64,000 nucleotides of DNA. Origin: Cryptomeria japonica. Taxonomy: Eukaryota; Streptophyta; Pinopsida; Cupressales; Cupressaceae. Both the position numbers and the translations under genes were made by a program. The DNA is taken from assembly GCF_030272615.1 (NCBI RefSeq), contig NC_081411.1, positions 41,901,140-41,965,139 on the forward strand, given 5' to 3'. Positions 1 through 12,060 of the stretch are shown one piece after another (the first letter of the stretch is position 1; every line of letters starts with the position of its first letter). The notes under the pieces are model-generated. The model searched no databases. It saw only the letters and a program-made list of their open reading frames with translations, and was not told where the DNA came from.

Positions 1-1514
1 CATGCTTTTTTCTATATGTTTTGTGACCATTATCCTTTGATTTGTCCTTTCTTGGGGGCATTTTGTTGTGTTAACATTCTTGTCTTTTGGATGCATTCTA
101 CCTTAAAGCAATTTCTCCTAGTAAGGCATATGCAATCTCTTTAACATGGGGCATACACTCTGCTCAATGATACACCTTATGCACACACCATGACATGTTT
201 TTGATAATCAAGTTACTTTGCAAACTGAGCCTTTTACTTTGTAATTTATTAGTTTTCATTTCAATGACACATAGTAAGAAAATCTTACCAGCCCAGTAAA
301 ATCATGTTCCCTATCTTTCCTTTTCACTTGTTGGACCCCCTTTATCTTAGTATTAGAGTAGTAAGATTCTAAAATCCCGAGGAGCTTGGTGTGTCTTGTC
401 TCTTTGATATCTTGGTGAATTTTTTTCAACGCAACTATGTACTTTACCATGAGTATGGTTTTAGTCTCATACTCCCACTAAAGTGGGGGCTAAATGCAAC
501 ATCATAAATTGTATCCACATACAATTTCGTCCTCACCTAGATCACTTTGGTACTTCATCTTCTGATGCCCAGTGACTATTTTGATTTTGCTCACACCATT
601 AATAGACTTACAAATTCACCACCTTTCCTCTCTTCTCCCCAATCTTGAGTCTTGATTCTCAAGGCCAAGGTGTTGGGTGCCTAGTGCTAGCCCAAAACCA
701 GGGAGCCCAATGCCCTGATCCTCTTAATCAAGACCCAATTTTGGTCCCCATAATGGTCAAATCGAGTAGGAATTTGGATCCCGTGTCAACCTACTCTAAA
801 AATTTAAATAGGAAAACCCCTATCCACAAGACTTTTCCTCTCTTTCTATGTGCGAGGAATCAAATCGAGAGTTGTACTTATGGATTTTAATAGATTTAGC
901 GATCATGAACAGGTTCAACTTTCAATGAAGCAAAAGTCAAAGGACCAGAGAATATTTGTACTACTCAGTCTCAAAAAATTAGCCTAAATTTTTGGGAACA
1001 CATTTTGATTCTCTTCTTCTGTCCAAATCCTTAAGTTTGGCTCTATTGGATATCAGTAATGGTTTCTTTTTGTCAAAATTCTCAAATATTTGTCCTAAAT
1101 TCAACTTTACAAATTCCAATTGCAATTTCAAATCAAACAAAAGTGGTAACTTCAATCAGTATTCAATCCTCTTCTTGACATAATTGAGGCTAGATCTACT
1201 AAATTTATCCTCCTTTTAACATTATTGTGTGTAAAAGTTAGGTTATTTTCTATTTTACAAAGCATAACTTGTCAAGCCCTAAGTTTTACCACAATACACT
1301 CTCACTCTCTTCTCTCTATCCCCTCACCTTTCTATCTCCTACTTCCTAGGTCTCTCACTCTTTGAACCCTATTCCCTAAAACATATACCCTAAATAGTTT
1401 ATATACACTAAAAACTATGCCATATAAAATGGAGGGAGAGGTGATCACCTAAAGACGAGAGGAGGACAAGATGCAAGACAAAATAACAAAGAGAGAGAGG
1501 AGTAAGAAGGGATG
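1..1514. other. Non-coding DNA, possible old LTR boundary
   Basis: No coding region is recognised; the open frames are short and lack known motifs. At 480-490 there is a purine-rich run (AAAGTGGGGGC), followed at 495 by TGCAACATC. This is the arrangement of a polypurine tract next to the 5' end of a 3' LTR in plant gypsy elements. No matching second LTR or integrase upstream is recognised, so only the edge of an old element is suggested. Confidence 0.35.
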
Positions 1515-1800
1515 GAGGGAGATGTAGACATGGAGGTATATATATCTATCTATATGTGTGTGTGTTTGTGTGTATATACATATATATGTATATGTATGTG
1601 TATATATATGGGAGATGTAGACATGGAGGTATATATATCTATCTATATGTGTGTGTGTTTGTGTGTATATACATATATATGTATATGTATATGTGTATAT
1701 ATATGGGAGATGTAGACATGGAGGTATATATATCTATCTATATGTGTGTGTGTTTGTGTGTATATACATATATATGTATATGTATATGTGTATATATATG
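1515..1800. repeat. Minisatellite, three units of about 93-95 bp
   Basis: Three head-to-tail units each begin with GGAGATGTAGACATGGAGG (the GATGTAGACA part starts at 1521, 1614 and 1709) and continue into TATATATCTATC and TGTGTG/TATATG tracts. The units are almost identical, so the expansion is recent. The long open frames across it come from the period being compatible with open reading and are not genes. Confidence 0.9.
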
Positions 1801-1917
1801 TCAATATACATGTAAATACATACATACATATGTATGTATATATGTGTATGTGTATGTTTATGTGTATGTGTATGTGTATGTGTATGTCTATATGTATACA
1901 TATGTATATGGATATGT

Positions 1918-1962
<45 letters not shown>
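1801..1962. repeat. Compound microsatellite (TATG/TGTA)n then (CA)21
   Basis: The tract continues from the minisatellite as TATG/TGTATG-rich sequence and ends in an uninterrupted run of about 21 CA dinucleotides at 1921-1962. It is non-coding simple repeat and probably length-polymorphic. Confidence 0.95.
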
Positions 1963-1966
<4 letters not shown>

Positions 1967-2760
1967 TGAGTGAACTCACAATAATGGTTCCCACTTTTGA
2001 CAATGAGATGAACATTTTTAAAATAATCTTCAACTTCTGACAACTATAACTTTTAAACTATTAAGAATTTGAAGATGATGTAAATTAGTGATTTGTAGAA
2101 TTTTGTTTGTAGATTCTAAATATATTTATTTTAAAAATTTTGAAGATTTTTAAAAAAAAATTTCCATCTCCTTCGAAAAGTAGTTTTTTATAGCAAACTA
2201 CATTTTTTAAGAGTGATGTGCCTCACGAAATGCATAACGTTTTTTCTATAAATGATAAAAACTCAATTCTTTCGAATTTTGGTTTGTAACATCAATATCC
2301 AAGGCTAGCTGTTGGTTTGATTGTGATATGTTGAATATTTTTCATTTTATTGAGTTTTGAAGTCTGACTAGTTATAATTCAGACATAGGTTTAAGTTTGA
2401 ACACATAACTTGTTCTATATATATCGAAATTCAATTTTTTTTTGTTAGAAAGAAGACATCAATACCTGGGGCATAGATATTTTTCAGAATTTTTTTGAAT
2501 TAGTTTCTTATTTTTCCCAATGCATTGAACAAAGAAGTTCATGTTCGGTGAAAAACCAATATTCCATAAAATTAAAAAAATAAGAACATAATAAATTCAC
2601 AATGTAATAAAATTATACTCGTTGGAAAGCTTGCTCTGAGCACTACCATCTTATATTTTTGGGTTATCAAGATTCTTTCATTTGTGCCTTGAACCAACGG
2701 TCCGAAAGCAAAAACTTCTCAATTGTATGAAAGATTTCGGGAAAGATCTTTAAAAAGGGG
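1963..2760. other. AT-rich non-coding DNA
   Basis: No coding region, RNA gene or recognisable element was seen. The stretch is AT-rich with homopolymer runs of A and T. Confidence 0.5.
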
Positions 2761-2931
2761 GTTCGAACGAACAGTGGTTCAAGCGAAGGGTAGTTCGATC
2801 GAACCATAAGGGGTTCGATTGAACCCCCCTTCGCTCAAACCCCCCGGGCAAAATAATGACACATACTTCCATGTAATGATCGGGTTCGAACGAACCCAAC
2901 CTTTTGTAACTATCATCATTCGTTTGAACCC
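2761..2931. repeat. Cluster of GTTCGA-type palindromes
   Basis: Five related palindromic motifs lie within 170 bp: GTTCGAACGAAC at 2761, the perfect 12-bp palindrome GTTCGATCGAAC near 2793, GGTTCGATTGAACC at 2812, GGGTTCGAACGAACCC at 2882 and a diverged copy near 2918. A larger imperfect inverted repeat pairs GGTTCAAGCGAAGGG (2777) with CCCTTCGCTCAAACC (about 2828). Subterminal regions of DNA transposons often have such repeats, and a transposase-like exon lies 180 bp downstream, but a functional link is only inference. Confidence 0.7.
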
Positions 2932-3112
2932 TAGTTGACCCAAAAAAATTTATTTTTTTTACATTTTTGTACAGTCATATAAATATACATAATTTTTTCC
3001 ATTTTTTTACACACAAATGATTAAAAAAATTCGCATTTTTGGATGAAAGAAGACATTTGAAATTTATTTTGAGGGCAATCATTTGAAGATATTTGAAGGT
3101 TATTTTAAAAGC

Positions 3113-3215
3113 ATGGGGAACAAGAAGAGAAGGAAAAATAAGACTTCAAGGAATGATTCTCCCGAAAATGAACAGAGATATCGAGAACAAAGAAGGCAAA
3201 GATATCATGATGCAA
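3113..3215 (+). pseudogene. Putative first exon of a transposase-like gene
   Basis: A 34-codon open segment starts MGNKKRRKNK and continues with a strongly basic, Arg/Gln-rich helix (QRYREQRRQRYHDA). It ends at a plausible splice donor, CAA|GTATGT, at 3215/3216 in phase 1. Such a short basic N-terminal exon would suit a DNA-binding protein. The acceptor at 59257/59258, before the transposase-like remnant, is in the matching phase, so the two may be exons of one gene split by element A. An upstream in-frame ATG at 3083 is possible. The pairing is inference; the exon could also be an unrelated open frame. Confidence 0.35.
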
Positions 3216-4389
3216 GTATGTATTTTTATTTTTATTTCTATTTAATTTTATATGTATTATGTACCGAAAATTGTGTTATTTGTTAGTATTAGTTAAATAT
3301 TTTTTATCTAATATTTTTTATGAAAATTATTTTAAATAATATTAATTAAATTAAATTAATTAAATTTATATAATAATTCTATCTTAATTAATTATAAATG
3401 ATGTTATTTTTATTAAATTAATTGGAAATAGTAGGATTAAAAATAATCTCGTTCTAATTAAAAATAATTATGCTTTAATTTGAAATAATATGTGTATTTG
3501 CAAATTTCAAATTCCATTAACTTGCTTGTTGTGTAATTGACATTTTCTCTCCCCCTTTAAGTCCATTTATAATAGATCATGGTTTTAATTTAAAATTTAG
3601 ATCTTTAGGACCCCTCTCTTTCCCATTTATTATTTATAATTTATAATTTAATTTAGATTTTGAAACCACGTGTCTTTATAGTTTAGCAAACACTTCAATT
3701 GGTGCTCTAAAATTAACAAACTTGTCTTTTGTGTCTTCAACAATAGGCTCTTTTTTTTTTATCCTTAGAAAGGGTCCTACCTCCCGAGTATCCCTTACGA
3801 CTCAGTGAGAGAGAATGACCCAAAGTGGTAACAAGCTAAAGCCAAGCTCTTCCAAGACACTATAAATAAATGTGTTTGTGACGAAAGTTGCAAGCAACAG
3901 GTGTTACATGCTGCTATAATGATGTTATGACTCCCCATAAACCCTATAGAGAGCAACCTCTATAGGTTGGGAGGCCTTCCATTTAATGGAGTGTAACCCG
4001 CTGTTGATTTTAGACACCCGAATAGATGCCCTTACTAGACACCTTTTGTGTTAGAAGCCAAAAACCATCTAGTTGTTGGTGTAGGAGGTCAAACCTCTGA
4101 AGCAGCTCACATTCTTATAGTTCTTAGTAGAGATAAAAAGTTCACCATGAGGAGTTTTCATTGGGACTAGTGCTTGGATGCGTCAGAGAAGTGAGTGTTG
4201 TGGAGGTGAGCTAGTGGGGTCAAGCACCTAAGTATCCGCTCTGAATTGCGTAGCTCGGGGTAGTCCCCCAAGTGAGATTCAACAACTATTGTCTCCTCTA
4301 GCCCTAGGATTTGTGCTTGCTTGATCAAAACAATCAAACACTTTCAAACAAACAAACATTATGTCTTCTTTGTTTTCAAGTGTATGCAA
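3216..4389. other. AT-rich non-coding DNA, possible intron
   Basis: No gene is recognised. 3290-3560 is extremely AT-rich. 3770-4330 is richer in GC and reads like a decayed LTR or leader, but I cannot assign it. If 3113-3215 is an exon, this stretch is the start of its intron. Confidence 0.4.
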
Positions 4390-4512
4390 TAATATCTCAC
4401 ATTATACTTGAGTCCCCTTAAAATCTATATTATGTGATACTAGGACCTATTATGTGATATTAAGACCTATTATATGTGATAATACCTATCTTAAATATGA
4501 CATACTAGAACC
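4390..4512. repeat. Left part of palindromic CCTATTATGTGATA repeat
   Basis: The tract repeats units such as GACCTATTATGTGATAT and ends in TAGAACCTA, directly at the 5' LTR of element A. The same repeat, in both orientations, fills 58453-59190 immediately beyond the 3' LTR of A. The two pieces were therefore one tract before A inserted. Confidence 0.8.
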
Positions 4513-7500
4513 TATTGGGACTCATAAAAATCATGCTAAATTTGGTGACCCAATCAAGCCTTGCTTTATAGTTTTCTCTTCGTGGCTTTGTTTTATGGTA
4601 AGGCAAGTGCATTTTTGTAATTCGCCTTGAACTTGAAGCCTTGAACCTTTTTGTTTCAAGGTTCAAGGTTCAACCGCTTCTCCTGCTCGTATCGCGGCTT
4701 TGTAATATTTTTAATAAGCATGTGCGACTACATAATGTCTGTTTTGAACCATTTGCTAATTGGTTCAAGGTTCATGGTTCAATGTCCCTTTCTTTGTATC
4801 CAGGGACTTTGCTTGTTATTTTTTCACTTAAGTGGAAGTGTCTATGTGTCGTCAAGAGGGGGCCCCTTTTGTGTCTAGGCCTGGGTGAGTTCTAATAATT
4901 TTAATTTTTCGCAAGTCTTATATCTTTTCCTATGTCTCTGTCGGGCTTCCTAAAGATCGAGCAGGATCCTGTTGATCCTACAGCTGTTGCTATACCGCTA
5001 CCCAAAAGTGCTCGATGGTTAACAACCGTGACATGTCGACTAAGTGGTGGGACCTGTGAGAAAGGTGTAGAGTGCAGAAAGTCATCATCAACCATTGGAA
5101 ATTAAGTTCTAAAGTTATCTTGATGATCCAATGGAAAGGGCTAAGGCAGACCTTTTATCCCACATTGACCGCAGGGAGGAGCATTGCAATATTTATATGC
5201 AAGGCCGCATATATCTTAAGTGTCAAAGCTTACGGGCTTTTGGCAAGTGGTTGACCAAGCAGGTGGTAGGGCCCCCCGCATGCATGTGCATCTCAGAGTA
5301 GCTTAATTTTGCAGCAAAAGGAAAAATTAAACAACGGGAAAGTTGTAGAAGATCGGACGACAGTCGCTATACCGCATGATGAAAAGGCTAGACTATTAAT
5401 AGCCGTGACTTGGTGATTGATGAGGTGGCAGACAAGTGGCAGACACGTGGTGACACTATGGCATAGGATGTAGCTACTCATAGGGGCAAAGGGTCGAGCA
5501 AATCAACAAAGATCAATGGTGATCAAGATGGATCCAAGGGTTGTTGCTATGTAAAATTGCTCGCTAGATATCGCCTGCGACTTGGCGACAAACCACTAGC
5601 GGTGAATCATGGCTGGCAGTTAATGCAAGCAGTCAAGGCAAGCTATTCATTTCGGCAGTTAGTGGAGGTCATGCTAAGGTGTCAGAGTGGAGAGTCCAGA
5701 ATGAATACCCTCGCGATAGGTGGTGCCCAGTTGTAAACTATGGAGCCAATCAAAGGCTGCCACGTGGCATATCATTAAGATGAATGTCGAGTAGACTGTG
5801 GTTTCGATGGATCTCAGGGAGGACTCACTGAAGGCATCAGTTTCATCAACATGAAAGGTGTCGATGAAACTAAGATTTTGATAAGATGTGAAAGTAGTTC
5901 ACCGAATGGTCAGATCCATCGAAAAGGGCACATCGAAGAAATATCAATCGGTTCCATCAAAAAGTGAAGGCATCGATGAAACTATGGTTTCAATGAGACA
6001 AAATGATGGCTAGCCGAAGAGGCAGTTTGGCCGAAAGGCGGATGCCGAACAAGCCAAAGGAAGTGGTGGGTCTAGTGGAGATGACTTGGCGGTCTAGGTG
6101 GGTCAGATGATGAACCAAATGCTGACATATGGTGTGACTCAGAGGGTTTTCGACCTGATGACTCGATGTAAGTTATCGGGTATTGGTCGGAGATTGTTTT
6201 TGCTACCTCGATGACCCGATGTGAGTTATTGGGTATCAGGTGGAATGGCATGTCATCCCACAGGCCTGATAGGAAAATGGACGGACCGGAGAATGACCAT
6301 CGAGCTAAATTGTTTGGAGATGTCCCAAGGACCCGATGGATAGGCCCGGGCGAGGTAAAGGCCAAACATGTTAAGAGGGATCTGACAGTGGTCACTAAGT
6401 CACAATGGAAAGTTGCTTGATGGCTAAAAGTAGTGACTTGGCAACTGATGAAGTGGCAAGACAGGTGGAGTCCAGGGGGACTCACGAGAAAACTAGATGG
6501 TGCCATGTGGCGGAGATGCATGACAGATGTCTGCATGGAAAGATTCAAAGATTTAAAATATAATTTCTGACTATGGTGAATAGGCAGAAAATTAAACGAC
6601 CGACCTATAGAAAGATTGGTTGTGGAGGGATTTTATTTTTGCTCGATATATAAGTGTTATATATTGGTGGATGGCTCTCGATCCATGGAATCTGATTTTG
6701 TAGTCAAGTGCAACCCACGGAAAATATTTTTGGGACAGTGACCTTGGGATCTCTGGGTTTTTTCTTCAGTTAGAAAGATTGGATTTTCTACAGGCCAAGT
6801 GCGACAGCGGTTAAGTTTTTAACAACCAAAGACCAGGTTGTGGGGCCTATTTCTAAGTGGATTACTCAAGGAAGTTAAAAGGCATGTTAGTTTCCCATGA
6901 TCGGATGGTTGTCACTATATTGCAATGGAAAAAAGTCCAAACTTTAAAGGTTGCGACATGGCGACTAAAGGAAAGGTGCTTAGAAAGGAAACCTCCTGAT
7001 CCGTTGGTGCCAAAGAATTTTAAATATTCAAAAGAAATGTTGGCGGAGCTATGGAAGTTGCATCTGACATTGCTTCAAGATAAAAATGGGTTGGTGAGAG
7101 GTACCTAGGAGATCTACAGGGAGATATACGAAGAACATAATGGTGCGCCGCTCTGTGATAAGAACTCATCAATGCTTTAGCACAAGATGATCCACCGACA
7201 TTATGAAGTTGCCGGTTGTTGCAACCATTTTTGGGTAATAGGAACCTTCGCTTTTGGCCATCTTCCAAATGAATGCCTAGTGAATTAATGAAGCACTCAT
7301 CCCTGGAAGAATGTTAGATTTCTCCCTCAACTATAATGGCATAGAAATATAACTTTTGCAATAAATAACTGTTAGGGTAAGATTATCCTTCTAGGTAGCC
7401 CGAAGCTTGTTGCATCTTGATTTCTATAAAAGGATACCAAGGCTACCTAGAAAAGGGACACAAAATTTTTTAATTAAACTCTGGTGAAATTTTAATGCAG

Positions 7501-8249
7501 GCCTGTTTCTTGGCAATTTCAGAGTTAGATATGAAGTACTTGTAACCTTTTGATAGGGGAATGAAATATGCAGTCCAGAGAATTTAAATCCAGATTTGCA
7601 TTGTCTCTATGTCACTATATTGGTGTTTATTTCATTTGAGTAGTCAAGGATTTCTTATTTGAATGATTTCGTAGGCATCTAATGAAGTTGTTCTGAGTCT
7701 TTTCTTTAAGGAGGAAAATATAAAATACTTTGAACAAAGTCATTGATATTAGTACTCTTGGTATGGATTGGATGATGAAGTCTGATGTAGATTAGGACTC
7801 TGTATATGTCAGGCATATTCAGAGTTGATAGATCAGAAACTTGTGATTTGTGTACTAGTTTCTCTTGTCAGGTTGCAGTCTGTTGTAGATGACTCTATTT
7901 ACCGGATAAGGCACTGGTTTATCTGTTGGTTTTTGTTGCATTTTGTGATCCTTTTTAAGAAAGTCAAATTAATTTCCTATTTAGGTTAGTTGTACTGGCC
8001 AGTAAGGAAAGTTTGCAGGAATTTACACTGGTTTTCGGCAAACTAGTTACTATTTTTGTGAGAAAATAGTCTAAAAAGGGTTCACCTGCCCAAGCTTTTA
8101 TAAGCTTAAAGTGTAGGAGGTTTCCTAAATCTAGAACCTCACATTGTTGTCTTTATTTCAAAATTTTGTTGTTCTCTTCCATTGCAGCACAAAGGCAGTA
8201 GTTTTGATTTTTAAAGAGAAGGAATAGAGGTTTTCAAAATGGAGAACAA
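4513..8249 (+). repeat. 5' LTR of element A (intact length)
   Basis: The sequence from TATTGGGACTCATAAAAATC to GAACAA recurs at 37534-58452 once the nested elements are removed. The first bases read TA here and TG in the 3' copy, so the canonical TG is mutated. A TATATAAG box at 6647-6654 is a candidate promoter. This copy preserves the empty insertion site of element D (AGATG at 6079-6083) and the region of the site of element C (about 5403-5420). The open frames inside it are not element proteins, but see the conserved segment at 7009-7200. Confidence 0.88.
7009..7200 (+). other. Conserved ORF-like segment in the A LTR
   Basis: The frame containing PKNFKYSKEMLAELWKLH runs for about 60 codons here, with TAG stops at 7108 and about 7180. 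The equivalent segment of the 3' LTR (57207-57401) reads through both positions (Gln and Trp codons) until TGA. Synonymous-looking differences suggest a once-open coding stretch in the LTR, perhaps a captured exon. No family is recognised. Confidence 0.35.
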
Positions 8250-8255
8250 CAAAAA

Positions 8256-8273
8256 TGGTGACTTTGCTGGGGA
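8256..8273 (+). other. Primer-binding site of element A
   Basis: TGGTGACTTTGCTGGGGA lies 6 bp after the LTR end. It closely resembles the TGGCGACTCTGCTGGGGA-type site, complementary to the 3' end of tRNA-Arg, known from Ogre/Tat gypsy elements. The assignment to a particular tRNA is from memory of the family. Confidence 0.75.
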
Positions 8274-8351
8274 ATGATCTAAAGATCTCTGGTATAGACT
8301 GTTGAATCAGATTGTAAGTGAGTTTGCCCATCCGAGTCACCACAACAAAAA

Positions 8352-8369
8352 TGGTGACTCTGTTGGAGA
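8352..8369 (+). other. Second, duplicated primer-site-like sequence
   Basis: TGGTGACTCTGTTGGAGA, preceded by CAACAAAAA exactly as at the true primer site, occurs 96 bp downstream. A third, shorter trace (GGTGGTGACTCTG) lies near 8613. The leader therefore carries a local duplication of the LTR/primer-site junction. Confidence 0.65.
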
Positions 8370-8687
8370 GAGTCAAATAAGATAAGTCTTATAATGCAGA
8401 TTTGTGTCTATATTGCATAAAGGTGTTGATATCAGGTTCCCTTGGTTTTAGTTTGAAAATTATTGAGCTTGTCTTTCTGAAGAAAATCCTTGATCTATCT
8501 CATAGCATCTTAGAATACTATTATGTTTTTTGCTAAAGATCAATAGTTTCATTCTCATGTGTCTTGTAAGTGATTCATTGTGTTGAAATATATTTAATTC
8601 CCAAGATATTGGGTGGTGACTCTGAATTAAGAAAAAAACCAGTGTTCTTTATAAAAAAAAAATCAATCATTTCACAAGGTTAGCAAG

Positions 8688-10596
8688 ATGAATAGGAGAA
8701 GAAATACTAGGTATTATATGAAGAAAAACCCTCAAGAGAAGTTGCATGAAGGGTTACCTGAACCAATCAAGAAGGGCTGGAGAGGAACTGTTATTCCTGA
8801 GCAGTCAAATCAGTCATGGAAACAAAAGAGTAATCAAACCAGTAAGTCTTCTGAGCATCTAGTATATGCAAGGTCTAATGCCTTTTCTCATGACTTTGAC
8901 CAAGATATTATGGGTTTTCATGTTGACCTATTTGGCACTAATGATGATATCCAAACCTTTCACCAAAGATTTTCTAATGCTAGTGTTTTTGGGAGAGATA
9001 GGCATAGTACAAGTAATAGATCCAGTTCCATTCCCAAGACTATGGAAGGAAGTATCAGCCTGATTGATATGGACTAGTTGAATATGTCTGATTCAGTGGA
9101 AACTTTGCCAGACCAAGATGAAGTGTCTCAAGAGATTGAGGCACTAAATGAGAGATTACATCTATTGATTGCCATAATAAAAAAGAAAGATAAGGAAAAG
9201 GAGAATGAAACCAAAGCCAAACTCATTGAAAGAGATAAGCTATTAAGACAAATTGTAGAGCTTGAGTTGTTTTCTCAAGAAGAACCTAGGAGTAAAGAGA
9301 AAGGCCCTGTTATTAGGGAAATCCTTGATCCAAAATTTGTTTCTACACCTAAGGTTGCAGTACAACCTAGTAGGGAGGTTCACAGTGATCCTGAACCTGC
9401 CAGACCTATTATTGACAAAGGAAAACATAAAATAGTAGAGAATAGGTCTGCGGGTCTAGTGTCAGGACGTGCAAAAGGACCCCAAGGAATGATGTCGCAT
9501 GAGATTGAGGTAGAAAGGATAAGGAAAGAAAAAGAAGACTTGCAAAAGGAGTTAGAGAAGGCTGAAATAGAAGCACTTAATGCCGAGTTCAGGAGAAAGA
9601 TACGATGCTTGAAAGCTCCTCCTATAACTTTCCTACCTGTAGATCATAGTAATCCTACGTCCCAACATACTTCTGCCTCTCTGTTGAATAGTCAACCAAT
9701 AATACAAACAAGTGCTATCCCACCTGTTAACCAATCTAATAATGCTTCCCCAAATAATTCTACTATTCCTCCAAGTACAATTCCAGCAAATCAAACCAAT
9801 CACGGACTGTCCCATAATCAAGGCCATCAAAATCCTAGAGCTGGTGGTTCAGGCCCAAGGGTGAATGCTAGAAATAACTTTATTGGAAATCAATTTCAAA
9901 GGAGACCGATAAATGTTGAGTTGTATAGGTTGTTGTATTTTGATGGAATTCCCGGATATCCAAACCATGTCCCTATTGAAATGAGGGATAAACTCCAAAA
10001 GTTTGCTGGGAACAATGTTATCAATTCTGAAGAGAATCTAAAATATTTTGGTGACATTATCAATGACTATGAAATTGCACATGAAGATGTCATCATGAAG
10101 CTGTTTGTGTAGTCCTTGATTGAGGATGCTAGAGATTGGTACAGAGGGTTACCTGTGGACAATGTAGGTTCTTGGGAAGAGTTCAAAATTTTCTTTCAAG
10201 AACAATATGGAGATAAGAGAAATGTGAGCTTCATGCTCAATGGATTTAACAACATCAGGAAATCTGATAATGAAGTCGTCACAGATTTTAATGCAAGGTT
10301 TCAAAAGGAAATGCATAAAATTTTTCAAGTAATGAGGTTAGATGTGTGTCTAAGTACCTATTATAATGCATTTGACCCCAAAATGGCTTACATTCTCAAA
10401 GATAAGAACCCACATAGCTTGAGGGATGATTTCAGAATTTCCATTAATGTAGAAAGTAATAGAAAAGCATCGGGTAAAGTGGAAAGAAGGACTAATGGAA
10501 GATTGTGGTAGGAACAAAAACCACAACAAAATAAATCCTCCAAAGAAGAGAATAAGATAGAAAAATTAATGACTACTGTATGTGGGAAAAATGGGT
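8688..10596 (+). pseudogene. Element A gag, decayed and cut off by element B
   Basis: One reading frame runs from ATG 8688 (MNRRRNTRYYMKK) and is interrupted by TAG at 9075, TAG at 10110 and TAG at 10509. The middle part is a charged coiled coil rich in Lys/Glu (about 9110-9610), followed by an Asn/Ser/Pro/Gln-rich linker. The gag core follows: IEDARDWYRGLPVDNVGSWEEF is the Retrotrans_gag helix region near 10120, and ends with NEVVTDFNARFQKEM. The protein would form the particle and bind RNA. The zinc knuckle and the protease start are absent because element B begins at 10597. Each stop is a single-base change from a Gln, Trp or similar codon. Confidence 0.8.
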
Positions 10597-12042
10597 TGTT
10601 AGAATTAAAAATGTGAAAAATTATGTAAAATACCAATCCACACACACACACAGGACTTCTTGATGCAAGCTATGGAGTAACGATGCGTTACTCAGCTTCC
10701 CAAGGAGGGTCCCATGGTTCTCTATCTCACAATGTCCCTCAAACCAATGTTTTGCTCTCAGATTACTGAGCAAAATGGCTTAGGGATGGCAAATATGAGA
10801 ACGAGAGAGATTTTTAACTGATCTTAGTATGAGATGTGTTATAAGCTAGATGAGATGCTAGAAGTGCAACAAACTAAATGGTAAGATGACGAGGTTAGTA
10901 TGAATACTATCCTAGCATACTATATTTCTTCTATGATTGAACTAAAATGATAAATAACTTACTCTAGCATGCATGTTCATGATTAATTTATGATCTAAAA
11001 GAAGCTAAATGAGGAGCATATAAAAATGAAAGCTTGAAACAATTTGAGCATAAGTGTGATGCTTCAAATTTGAAAGATGATTGTTAAGAATGGAGGAATG
11101 AGAGCTCTATTTATAGCACAAACAGGGCAATGGATGGTCAAGATGGAATGGTTTAATCAAGGGCCAAGTTTGAAAGTTGGGGATCCATGTGCATAATTGG
11201 CACCAACGACATGGTGACAAGTGTCAACACAGGGTTGGGTTGAAAGAAGAGGTTGGAGGCATTAAAGGCCTGAGAAGACCTCATGGTTATCTAAAGGCTA
11301 AGGGTCAAGCCTAAGTTGGGTTTACCCACTGAATTAGGATCTAATCCAAGGATAAACCTTTGTGCAAATGATTAAGAGATAATCATGGTCAAAGCATTAA
11401 TGACCTGATGAGACCCTTGGGTTGGATAGAGGTTGAGTCAAAACAAATGTTTTAACCATGTGGGAGGGTTTGAAATAACCATTAATGGTTATTGGAGACT
11501 TTGTGGATTAAGTGGTTGAAGGTTGGAAGCCTTCAATGGTTTTCAAAGACTTTAGGGTTTTAGTGGTTGAAGGTTGAAAACCTTCAATGGTTATCCAAGA
11601 CTTTGGGCCATTTGAGAAGTGACCTCCCTTTGCTTAGGGATGTGACAAAGTTTAGAGGAGGGTTAGGTTAATTAGAATCGATTAGAAGATTCTAGAAGGG
11701 GTTAGGAAGGGGTTTGGGATTTTGCAAGTGGATGGAGGATAATAGGATTTAATTGAATTATTTGATTTTCATTCAATTTGGTTGTAATTAAATAAATTTG
11801 ATTTATTCAATTTAGGATAACTATTTAATTAAATTTGAATTTAATTAAAAGTGGCTAGGGGGATTTAATTGAATAAAATGATTTATTCATTAAATGGTAT
11901 AGTGAATTTAATTTAAATAAATTGAATAATTTATTTAATTAAATAGAAGAATGTGGATAATTTAATTAAATTGGATTTAATCAAATAGAAAAATGAACAT
12001 AAAATATTCATTTAGGAATATGGTCATTTTTATGCGTCTACA
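10597..12042 (-). repeat. 3' LTR of element B
   Basis: Read on the minus strand, the LTR starts TGTAGACGCATAAAAATG, directly after a polypurine tract, and ends TTAATTCTAACA, giving TG...CA ends and a length of 1,446 bp. A TATAAATAG box lies on the minus strand at 11107-11115. A diverged relative with the same TATAAATAGAGC box is the LTR of element G at 62271. An identical-length copy is at 28791-30236. The insertion point in A gag is after TGGGT at 10596. Confidence 0.82.
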
Positions 12043-12060
12043 TTTTGCCCCTCTTTGAAG
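12043..12060 (-). other. Polypurine tract of element B
   Basis: The minus strand reads CTTCAAAGAGGGGCAAAA immediately before the LTR start TGTAGACG. This purine run is the usual primer for plus-strand DNA synthesis and fixes both the LTR edge and the orientation of B. Confidence 0.85.

Noticed and set aside
1512-2040. Overlapping long open frames on both strands rich in Tyr/Ile/Cys/Val/His/Thr
   Set aside because: They are translations of the minisatellite and CA/TATG microsatellite and have no protein character.
6072-6548. 158-codon minus-strand frame in the A 5' LTR
   Set aside because: Not preserved as a frame in the matching parts of the 3' LTR and no domain.
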